DNA from: Rubripirellula lacrimiformis
GTDB lineage: Bacteria; Planctomycetota; Planctomycetia; Pirellulales; Pirellulaceae
Direction of reading: 5' to 3'
Assembly (NCBI RefSeq): GCF_007741535.1
Contig: NZ_CP036525.1
Span: 2,232,001-2,296,000 of the forward strand
Length of the DNA: 64,000 bases
Shown one piece after another: positions 17,452 through 25,966 of the stretch (positions within the stretch are counted from its first letter, which is position 1; the number at the start of each line of letters is the position of its first letter). Both the position numbers and the translations under genes were made by a program. The notes beneath the pieces are model-generated. The model saw only the letters and a list, made by a program, of their open reading frames with translations. It did no database searches and was not told the DNA's origin.

Positions 17452-18609
17452 TCAGTGATTGATGCCAGCGCACTTGGGGGCCAGCCCCCAAACCCCCGGG
17501 ATTTTTTCAGGCATCGCTCGGGTGTTCAAAGGTGTTTTCGGTGGTAAGGTTGATTCGTCCGGTGAAACGGAAGACGGCTCTGCGGGGACGCAACCGTCCA
17601 AGGGATAATCGGATCGAGGGTGCGTCAAAGACGTTTCTTCGGAAGCTCCCGGGCAGGTTGGCTCGGGGGCTTCCCTTTTGCGTTCATCGATTGGTTTGGG
17701 AGGGTTGATCCAGACGGCTTTGGGAACACTTGCTGGCTTGGGAATTCCGTGAACGAAACGCTCGGGTGTTTTTTTCCACGCACCATGAAGAGTCTGCGTG
17801 CGAGCGGCAGTTACTTCCTCGGCGCGGCCGAAGTGCAACGATGATGGAGTTAGCAACCCGATGCCGCTGTGATAGTGCTCGTTGTTGTACCAGGTGAATA
17901 ACGTGCGACAGAACTGCAAGCCGTCTTCGTAACAGCCAAAGCGTTTGGGGAACTCAGGTCGATACTTCATCGTTTTGAATTGGCTTTCCGAGAACGGATT
18001 GTCGTTGGAGACGTGCGGTCGGCTGTGTGATTTGGTGACGCCCAGCGAACTGAGTAGCTGCGCGACGCTGTGAGATGTCATCGAAGGTCCCCGGTCGCTG
18101 TGAATGATCAGTTGTTCGGGTGGAATGTTCTGCTTGTCGATCGTGGTTTGGATCAGCTGCTTGGCCAAGTCGGCGCTCTCGCTATCGGCCAGCATCCAGC
18201 CAACGACGCAGCGGCTGTAGATGTCCAGAATCACGTAGAGGTAGTAGTACGTCCATGTTTCCGGACCTTTGAGCTTGGTGATGTCCCACGACCAGACTTC
18301 GTTGGGCGCGGTGGCGAGAAGTTCTGGTTTGCGATACTCGGGATGTTTCAGCTGGTTTCGTCGTTCGCGCGTGCTTTGGTTGTCGGCCAAGATGCGATAC
18401 ATCGTTCGCACGCTGCACAGGTAGTCGCCCTCGTCGAGCAACTTGGCGTAGACCTGTCGTGGTGCATGATCAGCGAAACGCTCGCTGTTGAGTTGATCAA
18501 GTACTTCTTGGCGTTCTTGCGGTGATAGAGCTCGAGCGGGCGCCGGCCTCGGCGCGGCTTGTCGATCGGGGTCGCGGCGACGATAGAACGTCGCACGCGA
18601 CACATTCAT
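17452..18609 (-). CDS. IS3-family transposase OrfB (DDE integrase core)
   Basis: 385 residues from the first internal ATG; the frame extends upstream to the slippery site and starts there as KSLGDDADTITREGRLTAAK when produced as an OrfAB fusion. HTH_21-like segment (LNSERFADHAPRQVYAKLLD), then the rve core with catalytic D in WSWDITKL, D in IIHSDRGPSM, and E in NPFSESQFKTMKYRPEFP. The ~90 residue tail after the core (from PKPASVPKAVW) is longer than in most IS3 transposases. Catalytic residues look complete. Confidence 0.9.
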   Translation of the reverse strand: MNVSRATFYRRRDPDRQAAPRPAPARALSPQERQEVLDQLNSERFADHAPRQVYAKLLDEGDYLCSVRTMYRILADNQSTRERRNQLKHPEYRKPELLATAPNEVWSWDITKLKGPETWTYYYLYVILDIYSRCVVGWMLADSESADLAKQLIQTTIDKQNIPPEQLIIHSDRGPSMTSHSVAQLLSSLGVTKSHSRPHVSNDNPFSESQFKTMKYRPEFPKRFGCYEDGLQFCRTLFTWYNNEHYHSGIGLLTPSSLHFGRAEEVTAARTQTLHGAWKKTPERFVHGIPKPASVPKAVWINPPKPIDERKREAPEPTCPGASEETSLTHPRSDYPLDGCVPAEPSSVSPDESTLPPKTPLNTRAMPEKIPGVWGLAPKCAGINH

Positions 18610-18662
18610 CGCACGGCAAGCCGCCGCGACGCCGACTGTTTCACTCAGTTGTTTGGCGGCTG

Positions 18663-19046
18663 TCAGTCGTCCTTCTCGTGTGATCGTATCTGCATCATCT
18701 CCGAGACTTTTTTTTGGACGTCAATGATCAGCTCGGCGTGGCGGAGCTTCTCCTTGAGCCGCTCGTTCTCACGTTCAAGACGTTTGAGTTGATCGGCTGG
18801 TGAAGTTTTGCCGTTAGACTTTTTCGATGATGACAATGATTCCTCCCGCAATTGACGACGCCATTTTGCCAGGACCGAGGAGTAAATTCCCTCGCGTCTG
18901 AGCAACGCCCCGATTTCTCCGGGCTCGCTACAGCTTTCGGCCTCCAGGGCGAAACGGCGTTTGTAGTCGGCGGTGAAGCGGCGACGGGCCGCTTTCTGTG
19001 TCACCTCGGGATCTTTTTCAATTTTTTTGTTGGCGGTATCGGTCAT
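18663..19046 (-). CDS. IS3-family transposase OrfA
   Basis: 127 residues: basic N-terminus, HTH domain (RRRFTADYKRRFALEAESCS, GEIGALLRREGIYSSVLAKW) and a leucine-zipper-like coiled coil (ADQLKRLERENERLKEKLRH). Near the end (QKKVSEMM) it passes an A8 run followed by G (complement of 18708-18715), a canonical IS3 -1 frameshift site giving OrfAB. Confidence 0.88.
   Translation of the reverse strand: MTDTANKKIEKDPEVTQKAARRRFTADYKRRFALEAESCSEPGEIGALLRREGIYSSVLAKWRRQLREESLSSSKKSNGKTSPADQLKRLERENERLKEKLRHAELIIDVQKKVSEMMQIRSHEKDD
18707..18715 (-). promoter_or_regulatory. Programmed -1 frameshift site (A8G)
   Basis: On the - strand CC-AAAAAAAA-G. In the orfA frame it reads CAA AAA AAA GTC; slipping back one base gives CCA AAA AAA AGT CTC and enters the orfB frame, which is open from here to 17452. 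Confidence 0.75.
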
Positions 19047-19109
19047 GCGAATGCTCCATGCCCTCAACTCTGATGAAATTCAAAGTTGTCTCACGCATGT
19101 TGGCACAGA

Positions 19110-19191
19110 GGGTGACACGCGAAAATTGCGTTTCGGATTTGAATTCACAACTTGCTTGACCCAGGCGTTGCACCTGATTTGTGTGTCACCC
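19110..19191. repeat. Inverted repeat GGGTGACAC/GTGTCACCC
   Basis: Perfect 9-base arms at 19110-19118 and 19183-19191 immediately right of the IS. The spacing and position before a gene fit a cassette boundary, but no core box is obvious. Confidence 0.4.
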
Positions 19192-19254
19192 CAACTCTGC
19201 GGTACAATCTCAAACTGCTTAGGCAGTTGAACTATAACGCTATCTCGCTCGAAC

Positions 19255-20007
19255 ATGAACTCATCCACGGCTCACGCAAACCGACTCAGTATTCTGCATC
19301 TCCTGTGCTTAACCGCAGGCGTGGGAATCGCGATTACCATCACTCGTGGAATAGATCGCCTTCGGTTTTCTGCTGATGCAATCTACTACAATCTGGATGG
19401 TATCCAAGGGATTGACGCCTTTGCCGCATTGGTCGCCGCAGTTTATGGCGTTTGCCTTACGACATTCATCTTTGCGTATAGGTCCGGCGACTTGTGGGGC
19501 AGCCCTGGCAAGACATTGGCATTGTTGTTTGCCACGATGTGTGTACTCAATTGGACGCTCGATCTGTTTGCCGCCGTCCTCATGAACTATCGTATGCAGA
19601 TAGGACCGCCCGTGGGTATGCCCGACACTCGTGGGTACATCACTGGCATCTGGTATCGGGACTTCGCGCCATCGCTCGGATACGTTTTCGGATTACCCGT
19701 CCTCGCACTCGTGGTCTACAAAACGAGGTTGCAGGGGGCCTCTTGGCGAATGGTGTGGATCGGCTTCTTCGTTTTCGCCCTGTTGATCGTCGGGACCATG
19801 CATTTCGATGTCGATCAGCACCTGCCGATTGCAATCCGACCTTGGTACTTCGAAATTGCAATCGGGATACCAATCGTTCTGTTGGCTCTTGCTACGGGCC
19901 TCAGCCTGTTGCGGCGCGAGCGACTGGACTGGTGGACAACAATAACAGCACCGCTGATAATAGTTGTCTGGGGAATCGGCGTTTTCGTCAAAGCCACCGC
20001 GGCATAA
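19255..20007 (+). CDS. Integral membrane protein, about 7 helices, unknown function
   Basis: 250 residues with hydrophobic segments near residues 12-30, 55-75, 85-108, 140-158, 166-184, 200-220 and 228-247. I recognise no family; there are no conserved charged motifs inside the helices. The TAA stop is part of the CATAAC box that opens the following inverted-repeat module, a geometry common in integron cassettes. Confidence 0.75.
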   Translation: MNSSTAHANRLSILHLLCLTAGVGIAITITRGIDRLRFSADAIYYNLDGIQGIDAFAALVAAVYGVCLTTFIFAYRSGDLWGSPGKTLALLFATMCVLNWTLDLFAAVLMNYRMQIGPPVGMPDTRGYITGIWYRDFAPSLGYVFGLPVLALVVYKTRLQGASWRMVWIGFFVFALLIVGTMHFDVDQHLPIAIRPWYFEIAIGIPIVLLALATGLSLLRRERLDWWTTITAPLIIVVWGIGVFVKATAA

Positions 20008-20091
20008 CCCAGAATTGCACGTTAGAACGCGAGCGAGCGTTGTTGAGATGTTGACTCTCCCTCGCGTTCCCGCTGGTGCGTGCCGTTATGT
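20002..20091 (+). repeat. attC-like inverted-repeat module 8
   Basis: Outer boxes CATAAC (20003-20008) / GTTATG (20085-20090) and inner arms AACGCGAG (20026-20033) / CTCGCGTT (20061-20068), all perfect, with unpaired stretches between: the two-arm R''-L''/L'-R' organisation of attC. The next gene starts 14 bases later. Confidence 0.6.
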
Positions 20092-20104
20092 TGCTTTCTA
20101 ATAC

Positions 20105-20755
20105 ATGAAGCAAAGAATGAGCAAATCGCAAACTTTCTGGGACAAGGCCTCAAGCAACTACGACAGGACAGAGGAACGCTTTGAATACATTCACAGCAAG
20201 AGCAGAGAGAACGCGAAAAAGTATCTCAATGCTGACGCTGTTGTTTTGGATTATGGATGCGGGACAGGTACGACAACCTGTGAATTCGCCAGTCTGGTAA
20301 AAGAGATTCATGCTCTTGACACATCGTCGAAGATGATTGAGCTTGCAAAGCAGAAAGCATCCGTGAACGCGAGTGGGAACGCTCACTTCGTGCAGACGGA
20401 TATATTTGATGATCGCTATGAAAGAGAATCATTTGATGTGATTCTGGCTTTCAACATGCTGCACACTGTTGAAAATGTGCGTGAGGTCATGCAAAGGATT
20501 CATGACTTGCTGAAGCCGGAAGGAAAGCTTATTTCTGTAACTCCTTGTCTGAAGGAGAAAATGTCATTTTGGGTTAATTTGCAGATTCAACTTGTTCGGC
20601 TTTTGACTAGGACTGGGGTAATTCCTGTTGCTATAAGAAGACTGGTAAGCTCCGAGTTGGACGATCTGATGGCAAAGGCGAATTTTCAAACCATTGAAGC
20701 TGAAAAAATATTCAAAGGTGCTTCAAGCTATTTTGTTGTCGCAAATAAGCGATAG
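20105..20755 (+). CDS. Class I SAM-dependent methyltransferase (foreign codon use)
   Basis: 216 residues. Motif I is VLDYGCGTGTTTCEFA (about residue 47), then IHALDTSSKMIELAKQKA, FDVILAFNMLHTVENVREVM and LKPEGKLISVTPC, a standard Rossmann methyltransferase of the UbiE/arsenite-MT-like class; substrate unknown. The gene is visibly AT-richer than its neighbours (AAA, TTT, ATT codons common), suggesting recent transfer from another phylum. ATG 20117 is an alternative start. It lies directly behind attC-like module 8. Confidence 0.88.
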   Translation: MKQRMSKSQTFWDKASSNYDRTEERFEYIHSKSRENAKKYLNADAVVLDYGCGTGTTTCEFASLVKEIHALDTSSKMIELAKQKASVNASGNAHFVQTDIFDDRYERESFDVILAFNMLHTVENVREVMQRIHDLLKPEGKLISVTPCLKEKMSFWVNLQIQLVRLLTRTGVIPVAIRRLVSSELDDLMAKANFQTIEAEKIFKGASSYFVVANKR

Positions 20756-20989
20756 GACACGTAACCTCGAGTCAAAGCGAACCGTGGTGATCGCAACATG
20801 ACAAATCCGTGAACCGGAGCACTCAATCACGCGGCAACCGAATAGAGGTGTTCCGTTCGTGCCCGGTTGCGGCAGTCGTTCGTCGAAGTGGCCGGCTGGA
20901 ACCCGAACTTCATCGCGCAAGTCCTTGGCATATCTGTGAGTTGGTATGCGTCGGCTCTGGTTCAGTCCCGCAATCATTTCAGGTGCCGT

Positions 20990-21502
20990 ATGGAGCGACT
21001 TCATTTTTCACTGCGTCATCTCATGCTGGCAGTTGCACTTGTGGCCGCGGTCATTGGGATCGCTGTCCAGGGTTCACGCTCGTCGCGACGAATGGGGGAT
21101 GTTGAGAAGCGTCTTTCAGAGACCGAAAAGATGCTCGATGAAGTGGCCAGGCCGCGTTATCCGAGTGCGCGTGTGATCGTAACCACGCCGGACGGACGGC
21201 AGGGTGGAGGCCCATTGTTGCGGATGACATCAGGCCGATTCGAGAATCACGATCGCCGAACGATGACCCATTGGAGCGGGCCAACGGAATGGGGGAACGC
21301 ATCGTCCGGCGGTTATTTTTGGCGATACATTGGGTCAGAGGGGGATCGTGACATTTACGAGTTTGTCGTCGTCTTTGGGCAGCGATTGCCAGCAGAGCCA
21401 GACGAACGGGCCAATTCCGCAATCGTTCGATACGTTTCGTTTCGGAACGCTCCACTGAGTGTCATGAGCCAACACGGGTTTTCAATTTCTGTTGCCCCGT
21501 GA
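20990..21502 (+). CDS. Small membrane-anchored protein with coiled coil
   Basis: 170 residues. Membrane anchor (RLHFSLRHLMLAVALVAAVI, residues 3-25) followed by a short coiled coil (RRMGDVEKRLSETEKMLDEV) and a beta-rich domain. The start at ATG 20990 matches the usual MxRxxFSLRxLML opening of planctomycete anchored proteins; the longer frame from 20867 covers cassette-boundary-like sequence containing GTGAACCGGAGC. Function unknown. Confidence 0.65.
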   Translation: MERLHFSLRHLMLAVALVAAVIGIAVQGSRSSRRMGDVEKRLSETEKMLDEVARPRYPSARVIVTTPDGRQGGGPLLRMTSGRFENHDRRTMTHWSGPTEWGNASSGGYFWRYIGSEGDRDIYEFVVVFGQRLPAEPDERANSAIVRYVSFRNAPLSVMSQHGFSISVAP

Positions 21503-21574
21503 CTCGCATCGATTGGCATATCCATGGGGTGAACCGGAGTCGCCGATCTTGCGATTGTTTCAACCAATGTTTTT

Positions 21575-21835
21575 TTGCCTCAGATCCTGAACGATTCTGG
21601 CGACCGCCGAAAGCTTTGCTGCGAATTGGTTCGCAGTAATTGTCCTGCATCGTTATACTTTGCATCTGAAGAAACTTGCGATTCGCAACCAGTGGCACTT
21701 GATGTGTGGTGCGAACGTGAGGATTTGAACGCTTGGCGCGTTTTCCTGAAATCCTACGATGGTCGGGTCCTTGAAGACGGGGAATCATGTGGTGTTACGG
21801 AGCGGCGTTGGCACGCGGTTTCATCTGCTCGCTAG
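21575..21835 (+). CDS. Possible small soluble protein or gene fragment
   Basis: 86 residues from TTG 21575, ending FLKSYDGRVLEDGESCGVTE-RRWHAV. Composition in the second half is protein-like, but there is no good start and a GTTATAC sequence lies inside it, so this may be the 3' remainder of a cassette gene joined to unrelated DNA. No family recognised. Confidence 0.3.
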   Translation: MPQILNDSGDRRKLCCELVRSNCPASLYFASEETCDSQPVALDVWCEREDLNAWRVFLKSYDGRVLEDGESCGVTERRWHAVSSAR

Positions 21836-21949
21836 TCCATCGCCGCCGCCCGCAAAGCCCTGACGTTGTGTGGTTCTCGTGCGAGTGCGTTCAGGCTCTA
21901 TCGTCTTTCATGTCGTTGTCGAACTCCAGCCCCGTTGCGGACCTTCTGA

Positions 21950-22216
21950 ATGAGCAACGCCACGAAGAGGCTGATCTGGATTCCGACAGTTTTGCTGACC
22001 AACGTTGCGGTTTGGTATGCTTTGCAGGGCTTCGGATCGCTTGCCGTCCTCGCCGCATCGCTCTGCGCGTCGTTCATTGCCCGCGAGATAGTTGGATCCA
22101 TTTTCTACGTGAATAGGATTTATCACGAGTCGATTGCTGAAGAATGCGCAAAGCTTACTGCCGAGATTGAGACTTGGCGTGAAGGTGCTTCGGACGGCGA
22201 CGACGGCTTGTCTTGA
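21950..22216 (+). CDS. Small two-helix membrane protein
   Basis: 88 residues: helices near 8-25 (WIPTVLLTNVAVWYALQGF) and 28-48, then an acidic amphipathic helix (SIAEECAKLTAEIETWREGA). Unknown family. After the stop, GGGGCGCGAC (about 22277) and GCGCGTCCCG (about 22300) form a hairpin, which could be a terminator or cassette boundary. Confidence 0.6.
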   Translation: MSNATKRLIWIPTVLLTNVAVWYALQGFGSLAVLAASLCASFIAREIVGSIFYVNRIYHESIAEECAKLTAEIETWREGASDGDDGLS

Positions 22217-22333
22217 TTTGTGCCATTTCCTGATCGGTTTTGTGTGTTGGTCGCTCTGCCGCACAGTCGGATAGGCGGGGCGCGACGGATCGAAGCGGCG
22301 CGTCCCGTGGTTTCCTTGGGCTAGCTACAAGGA

Positions 22334-23436
22334 GTGTATCCGCATCGATCACTGACCCCGGAAACGAATGTTTTCGATTTTCGATCATCTGATATCGGTG
22401 CAACCATCGTCTGCACTAACCGTCGGGGAGTTGGGGGGTGGGGCGTCACGGCCGGCAACCCGATTCGCCTGATCGAACATTCAGAAGTTGGTATCGGTGT
22501 TGCTTTCAACGCGACGGGTGGTGCTTTGCTGACGGTCGCAACGGAGAGAACGGTACCGGATCGACTTTGGGGCCTCTGGACGGGAAGGGTGCTGAAAGGA
22601 TTTTCAAGCCCATTTGAAAGTGACGACGAAAGATCACAGGTTGTCGAAGCAGACCTTGGATGGAACGAGTAGGGCCATTGGAACATCTGGGGATTTGCGT
22701 TCACGGAAATCTTTCTGGAGACTGGGTTCGGATTCACGTGTGCCGCCTTCGGCCCGGCGGATAAGAAGATCGCTGTAGAGGGCGACGACGGAGTGATCAT
22801 TGTCTTCGTCGCCGCAGCCGCAGAGCCAATCAAGACGCTTGCCACGGGGCTTTCGCAAGGTTCGCCATCGCGTTTTCTGCCGAAGGGAGCCGAATGCTCG
22901 CTGCCGCAAGGGATCGCTGAATCCAATTGTGGGACCTTGGTGGACGTGAGATGGTACGCCAGTTCAACGAGACCCGTAGAGAGGACTGGGCATCGGGATA
23001 TCGGCCGGCAATTTCGTTTTCCGCTGACGGTTCCCAATTCGCGTTTGGCTCACCGCGGACTTACGGAATCATGATTTGTGATTCGGCTTCGGACGACGTT
23101 TTCCATCGAATTTCGGAAGCATCTCGCCTTCCCGGCGGGAAACTCCACGTATCGTTGCGGCCCGGGATCGCGTTCATCAATGAATCTGCTCGCTTCAGCA
23201 CGCTGGGGACTGGGGCAAGAGATGGGATTTCGCGAACGGCGAGCTGATCCAGTAACAAGAATGCGAATCTGGCGTGAGTGCTGGATACGCTTACCGCCAA
23301 TATTGAGTTTGTCGATTTCTTTCCGTCACTAGATGCGTTTGTTGCCGTGGAGGTCGAGAACGGCGAGAATACAGGTCGCGACGCCTGGGCGTCAGTATCG
23401 CTGCGCTCGCGGAAGGTTTTTGAACCTTCGCCGTAA
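22334..23436 (+). pseudogene. Decayed WD40-like beta-propeller gene
   Basis: Propeller-blade text appears in alternating frames: VGIGVAFNATGGALLTVATE (about 22485-22545), AAFGPADKKIAVEGDDGVII (about 22745-22805), FAIAFSAEGSRMLAAARDR followed by an in-frame TGA at 22918-22920 and then IQLWDLGGREMVRQFNETRR, and AISFSADGSQFAFGSPRTYG. A last piece (LDAFVAVEVENGENTGRDAW) is in a third frame and ends at 23436. At least two frameshifts and one nonsense codon are needed to connect them, so the gene is dead. Confidence 0.65.
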
Positions 23437-23477
23437 GCGACTGTGTCAGGCTGGCCACGAGGGAGTGACGACTTTGC

Positions 23478-23540
23478 GAACCGGAGCGGCGAAGTCGATT
23501 GGATTTGAAGTGGACAATCTTTCGTCGCCGCCTGGTGCAC
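23478..23540 (+). repeat. attC-like inverted-repeat module 10
   Basis: AACCGGAGCGGCGAAGTCG, a TTTGAAGTGGACAATCTT centre, then TCGTCGCCGCCTGGTG. Arms GCGGCGA (23486-23492) / TCGCCGC (23525-23531). Close relative of the module at 13025-13109. Confidence 0.5.
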
Positions 23541-23566
23541 CGCACCGAGATACCCCTTGGAATAAA

Positions 23567-24313
23567 ATGCGTTTACCTGCGATTAGCGGAGTCATTGATC
23601 GACGCATTCTTGCGAACTATCGCATTGATCCAGCGTGCATGGCTGCCGCGTTGCCTCCGCCGTTTCGACCGCAAACGGTCAATGGTTACGCAATCGGTGG
23701 AATCTGCCTCATTCGTTTGAAGCGGGTTCGGCCGAAGCTGTTCCCGGTTCCTTGGGGTATTGGCTCTGAAAATGCGGCGCACAGGATTGCCGTTCAATGG
23801 GAATCCAACGGTCAGTCCATGCACGGCGTCTACATCCCGCGACGTGACACCAACTCAATCCTGAATTCATTCGCCGGTGGCAGAATCTTCCCTGGAATAC
23901 ATCACCATGCAAAGTTCACTGTTGTGGAATGTGGCGATCGCTATTCCGTTGCGATGGCAAGTGACGATGGTGGTGCCAAGGTTCACGTTTCGGGCTCGGT
24001 CGTCCCAGCTATTTCGGATTCATCGGTTTTCGACTCCCTCGAATCGGCCTCGGCCTTCTTTGAACAGGGGGCACTTGGATATTCCGACACCCTTACCGGT
24101 GGGAAATTCGATGGCCTTGAGCTGCGATGCAGGAATTGGCACGTCGAATCATTGAACGTTGACAGGATCCAGTCCAGCTATTTTGAGGATAGATCGCGAT
24201 TTCCAAGTGGTTCGGTTGAATTTGACTGCGCCCTGCTCATGCGGGATATTGCTCATGAATGGCATGGTCGCCCCGATCTGTGTTGTTCGCTAGAAAATGG
24301 AAGCAACAGGTAA
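23567..24313 (+). CDS. DUF2071/YqjF-like protein (acetoacetate-decarboxylase-like fold)
   Basis: 248 residues. The opening MRLPAISGVIDRRILANYRI, then PACMAAALPPPFRPQTVNGY and AIGGICLIRLKRVRPKLFP, matches the DUF2071 family (secondary-transporter-associated or acetoacetate-decarboxylase-like beta fold). The tail GKFDGLELRCRNWHVESLNV also fits. No enzymatic role is established for the family. ATG 23567 follows an attC-like module; the upstream part of the long frame is that module. Confidence 0.75.
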   Translation: MRLPAISGVIDRRILANYRIDPACMAAALPPPFRPQTVNGYAIGGICLIRLKRVRPKLFPVPWGIGSENAAHRIAVQWESNGQSMHGVYIPRRDTNSILNSFAGGRIFPGIHHHAKFTVVECGDRYSVAMASDDGGAKVHVSGSVVPAISDSSVFDSLESASAFFEQGALGYSDTLTGGKFDGLELRCRNWHVESLNVDRIQSSYFEDRSRFPSGSVEFDCALLMRDIAHEWHGRPDLCCSLENGSNR

Positions 24314-24409
24314 CTGCACCGGAGTTTAGGGACGCGGCGTATTCACTCGGGGGGGGGCACTTGTTGCGATCCGGTGATTTTGATGATTCTGACGAAAGGA
24401 AATGCCTGA

Positions 24410-24811
24410 ATGACATGGGATATCGAACGTATCGCTGACGTCCTTCATGCAATGGAAGATCCGCACGCGCATGTCGATCAACCGCCGTACTGCCACCGCT
24501 TGCTCTTCTCCGATGCGCGGCTGAAATATGTGCTCAATCTGATGCCCGCAACGTCTTGCGTATTTCTCGCGGCTGATCCGGAAGAACCTGAACAGGGGTG
24601 TCCAATGCTTGAATACGGGTTCACTTGCACCGACGTCGAGATTGGACCTAGCGCATATCACGACAGCGAACTGGCCATTCGGTTCTACGAACATCGCGAT
24701 ACGTTCGGTGGGTTGCGACTGACATTCACGCCACGGCACGACAAAAGCTGGTATATTTGGGCCAACGTCGGTGGCGACCATGTTGGCGATGGCACTTGCC
24801 GTTTCCGGTAG
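24410..24811 (+). CDS. Small soluble protein, unknown function
   Basis: 133 residues, no membrane segment or signal peptide, acidic, with WDIERIADVLHAMEDPHAHV at the start and SWYIWANVGGDHVGDGTCRF at the end. Family not recognised. 24314-24409 is a boundary with a G9 run (about 24350) and no gene. Confidence 0.55.
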   Translation: MTWDIERIADVLHAMEDPHAHVDQPPYCHRLLFSDARLKYVLNLMPATSCVFLAADPEEPEQGCPMLEYGFTCTDVEIGPSAYHDSELAIRFYEHRDTFGGLRLTFTPRHDKSWYIWANVGGDHVGDGTCRFR

Positions 24812-24958
24812 CGGATCGCGGGGAACCATCCGGCGCAGCGGAGGTCGGCTGCGAGGTGCCAAGGATTTGGCAATGAACGTTGCCCGAGGGCGTCAATGCA
24901 AGCGACACTGGTTCGCTGAAACAGGTCGGTCGAAGTGCAGTTCGTTGTTCCAAGTCAC

Positions 24959-25387
24959 ATGAACAAAGCCAATTCCCTAACGACCTGCCCGGTAAGCTGC
25001 GTTCTCAGTAGCGTGGTCTTGGTTGTGTGCATTGGATTGAACCTTGACAGCTTTGGACAAATCGCACTGTCAATTGCGAGTTGCGTGATGATCTTGCTCA
25101 CTCTCGTATCGGTTCACCGATGGATAGGTGCGAGCGTTCGGTTGCTGAACCGAGTCTGTCGACACTGCCGCGAAGCATCGTCGGTGGTGGCTGAAAACGA
25201 TGCCGCGATATGCAAAGTGGGGCGCGAATCGGAGCGATTCAATGCGACCGTCGAAGCCCTGCGGCGCGAAGAACAGTCCATCGCTGCACGCTATTCGCAG
25301 CGTGGTTGTTCGGCGGATGACGTGATCCGCGCAAAAGCGATTCGAGTGCAGGCTGAGATCGCGTTGTTGCTAACCTGCGCCGAGTAA
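24959..25387 (+). CDS. Small membrane protein with C-terminal coiled coil
   Basis: 142 residues: two helices (about 14-30 and 35-55), then a long helical cytoplasmic tail (LRREEQSIAARYSQRGCSAD, VIRAKAIRVQAEIALLL). Family unknown. The start of the next gene follows its stop within three bases (or overlaps if GTG 25388 is used), so they may form one transcription unit. Confidence 0.6.
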   Translation: MNKANSLTTCPVSCVLSSVVLVVCIGLNLDSFGQIALSIASCVMILLTLVSVHRWIGASVRLLNRVCRHCREASSVVAENDAAICKVGRESERFNATVEALRREEQSIAARYSQRGCSADDVIRAKAIRVQAEIALLLTCAE

Positions 25388-25390
25388 GTG

Positions 25391-25813
25391 ATGGGACACG
25401 CCTTGGAAAAATGGATCCGCTACGTTGGCTGGAGCTTTCTGGTGCTTTTTGCGACGGTTGCCGCTGGCTGCGTTAGCAGTGGGCTTCGGGTCACCAGCAA
25501 TCATAAGGATCCGGATGTAATGCATTTGTCCGTCGTGTCGCTAGTGCCAGCTGGGACATCGCTGGAAGACGCAAACGCACTGATGGAGAACGAAGGATTT
25601 GAATGCGAAGTCACCCGGAACGGTACGTTCCGCGAGATGCGGCATTTGTTCGACAAGGGGCCAGACCATGAAGGCCTCGACTTTCTTCGTTGCAGGAGAA
25701 CGAACAGCAACGCCGGCTTTCTCATGGGGCGCGTTTGGAATGTTGCTATAGTACTAGACGGAGATGTCACGAATGGCGATGTCATTGTCTCGCACTTTGT
25801 TGACGGCCCGTAA
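25391..25813 (+). CDS. Small lipoprotein
   Basis: 140 residues. Signal peptide with lipobox (WSFLVLFATVAAGC, Cys near residue 28). The mature part VPAGTSLEDANALMENEGFE-C resembles the alpha/beta start of PASTA- or SmpA-like domains found in small outer-membrane lipoproteins, but I do not assign a family. The stop is followed by CGTAACGTTCAAAG, a recurring boundary sequence of this region. Confidence 0.65.
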   Translation: MGHALEKWIRYVGWSFLVLFATVAAGCVSSGLRVTSNHKDPDVMHLSVVSLVPAGTSLEDANALMENEGFECEVTRNGTFREMRHLFDKGPDHEGLDFLRCRRTNSNAGFLMGRVWNVAIVLDGDVTNGDVIVSHFVDGP

Positions 25814-25865
25814 CGTTCAAAGTCTTGTCTTTCCCTCTCCTGCGCCTTCCAGTTCGTAGTTGAAT

Positions 25866-25952
25866 GGCGAACCAGCAGTTGCACCCTGAGTCGCCGAGTG
25901 GAGTTAGTTGCAGTGGTCACTCCTTCGCCGCAACCACGCGATCCTGAACGTT
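25866..25952 (+). repeat. attC-like inverted-repeat module 11
   Basis: GCGAACCAGCAG at the left, GAGTCGCCGAGTGGAG versus CACTCCTTCGCCGC in the arms, ending GATCCTGAACGTTCG, 15 bases before the next gene. Confidence 0.4.
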
Positions 25953-25966
25953 CGCTGACATTCGAA

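Larger units (their letters stand above)
17417..19107 (-). mobile_element. IS3-family insertion sequence
   Basis: About 1691 bp with terminal inverted repeats of 26 bases (20 matches): TGTGTCAACGACATTGAGAC on the left, and the complement of the right end begins TGTGCCAACATGCGTGAGAC; both continue ACAACTTT. It carries overlapping orfA and orfB on the - strand joined by an A8G slippery run. Flanking bases (GAA / GAG) do not form a clear target duplication. It interrupts the recombinase fragment. It is the only clearly intact mobile element in the window. Confidence 0.88.

Noticed and set aside
17417-19107. Target-site duplication of the IS3 element
   Set aside because: Flanks read GAA and GAG; not a convincing duplication.
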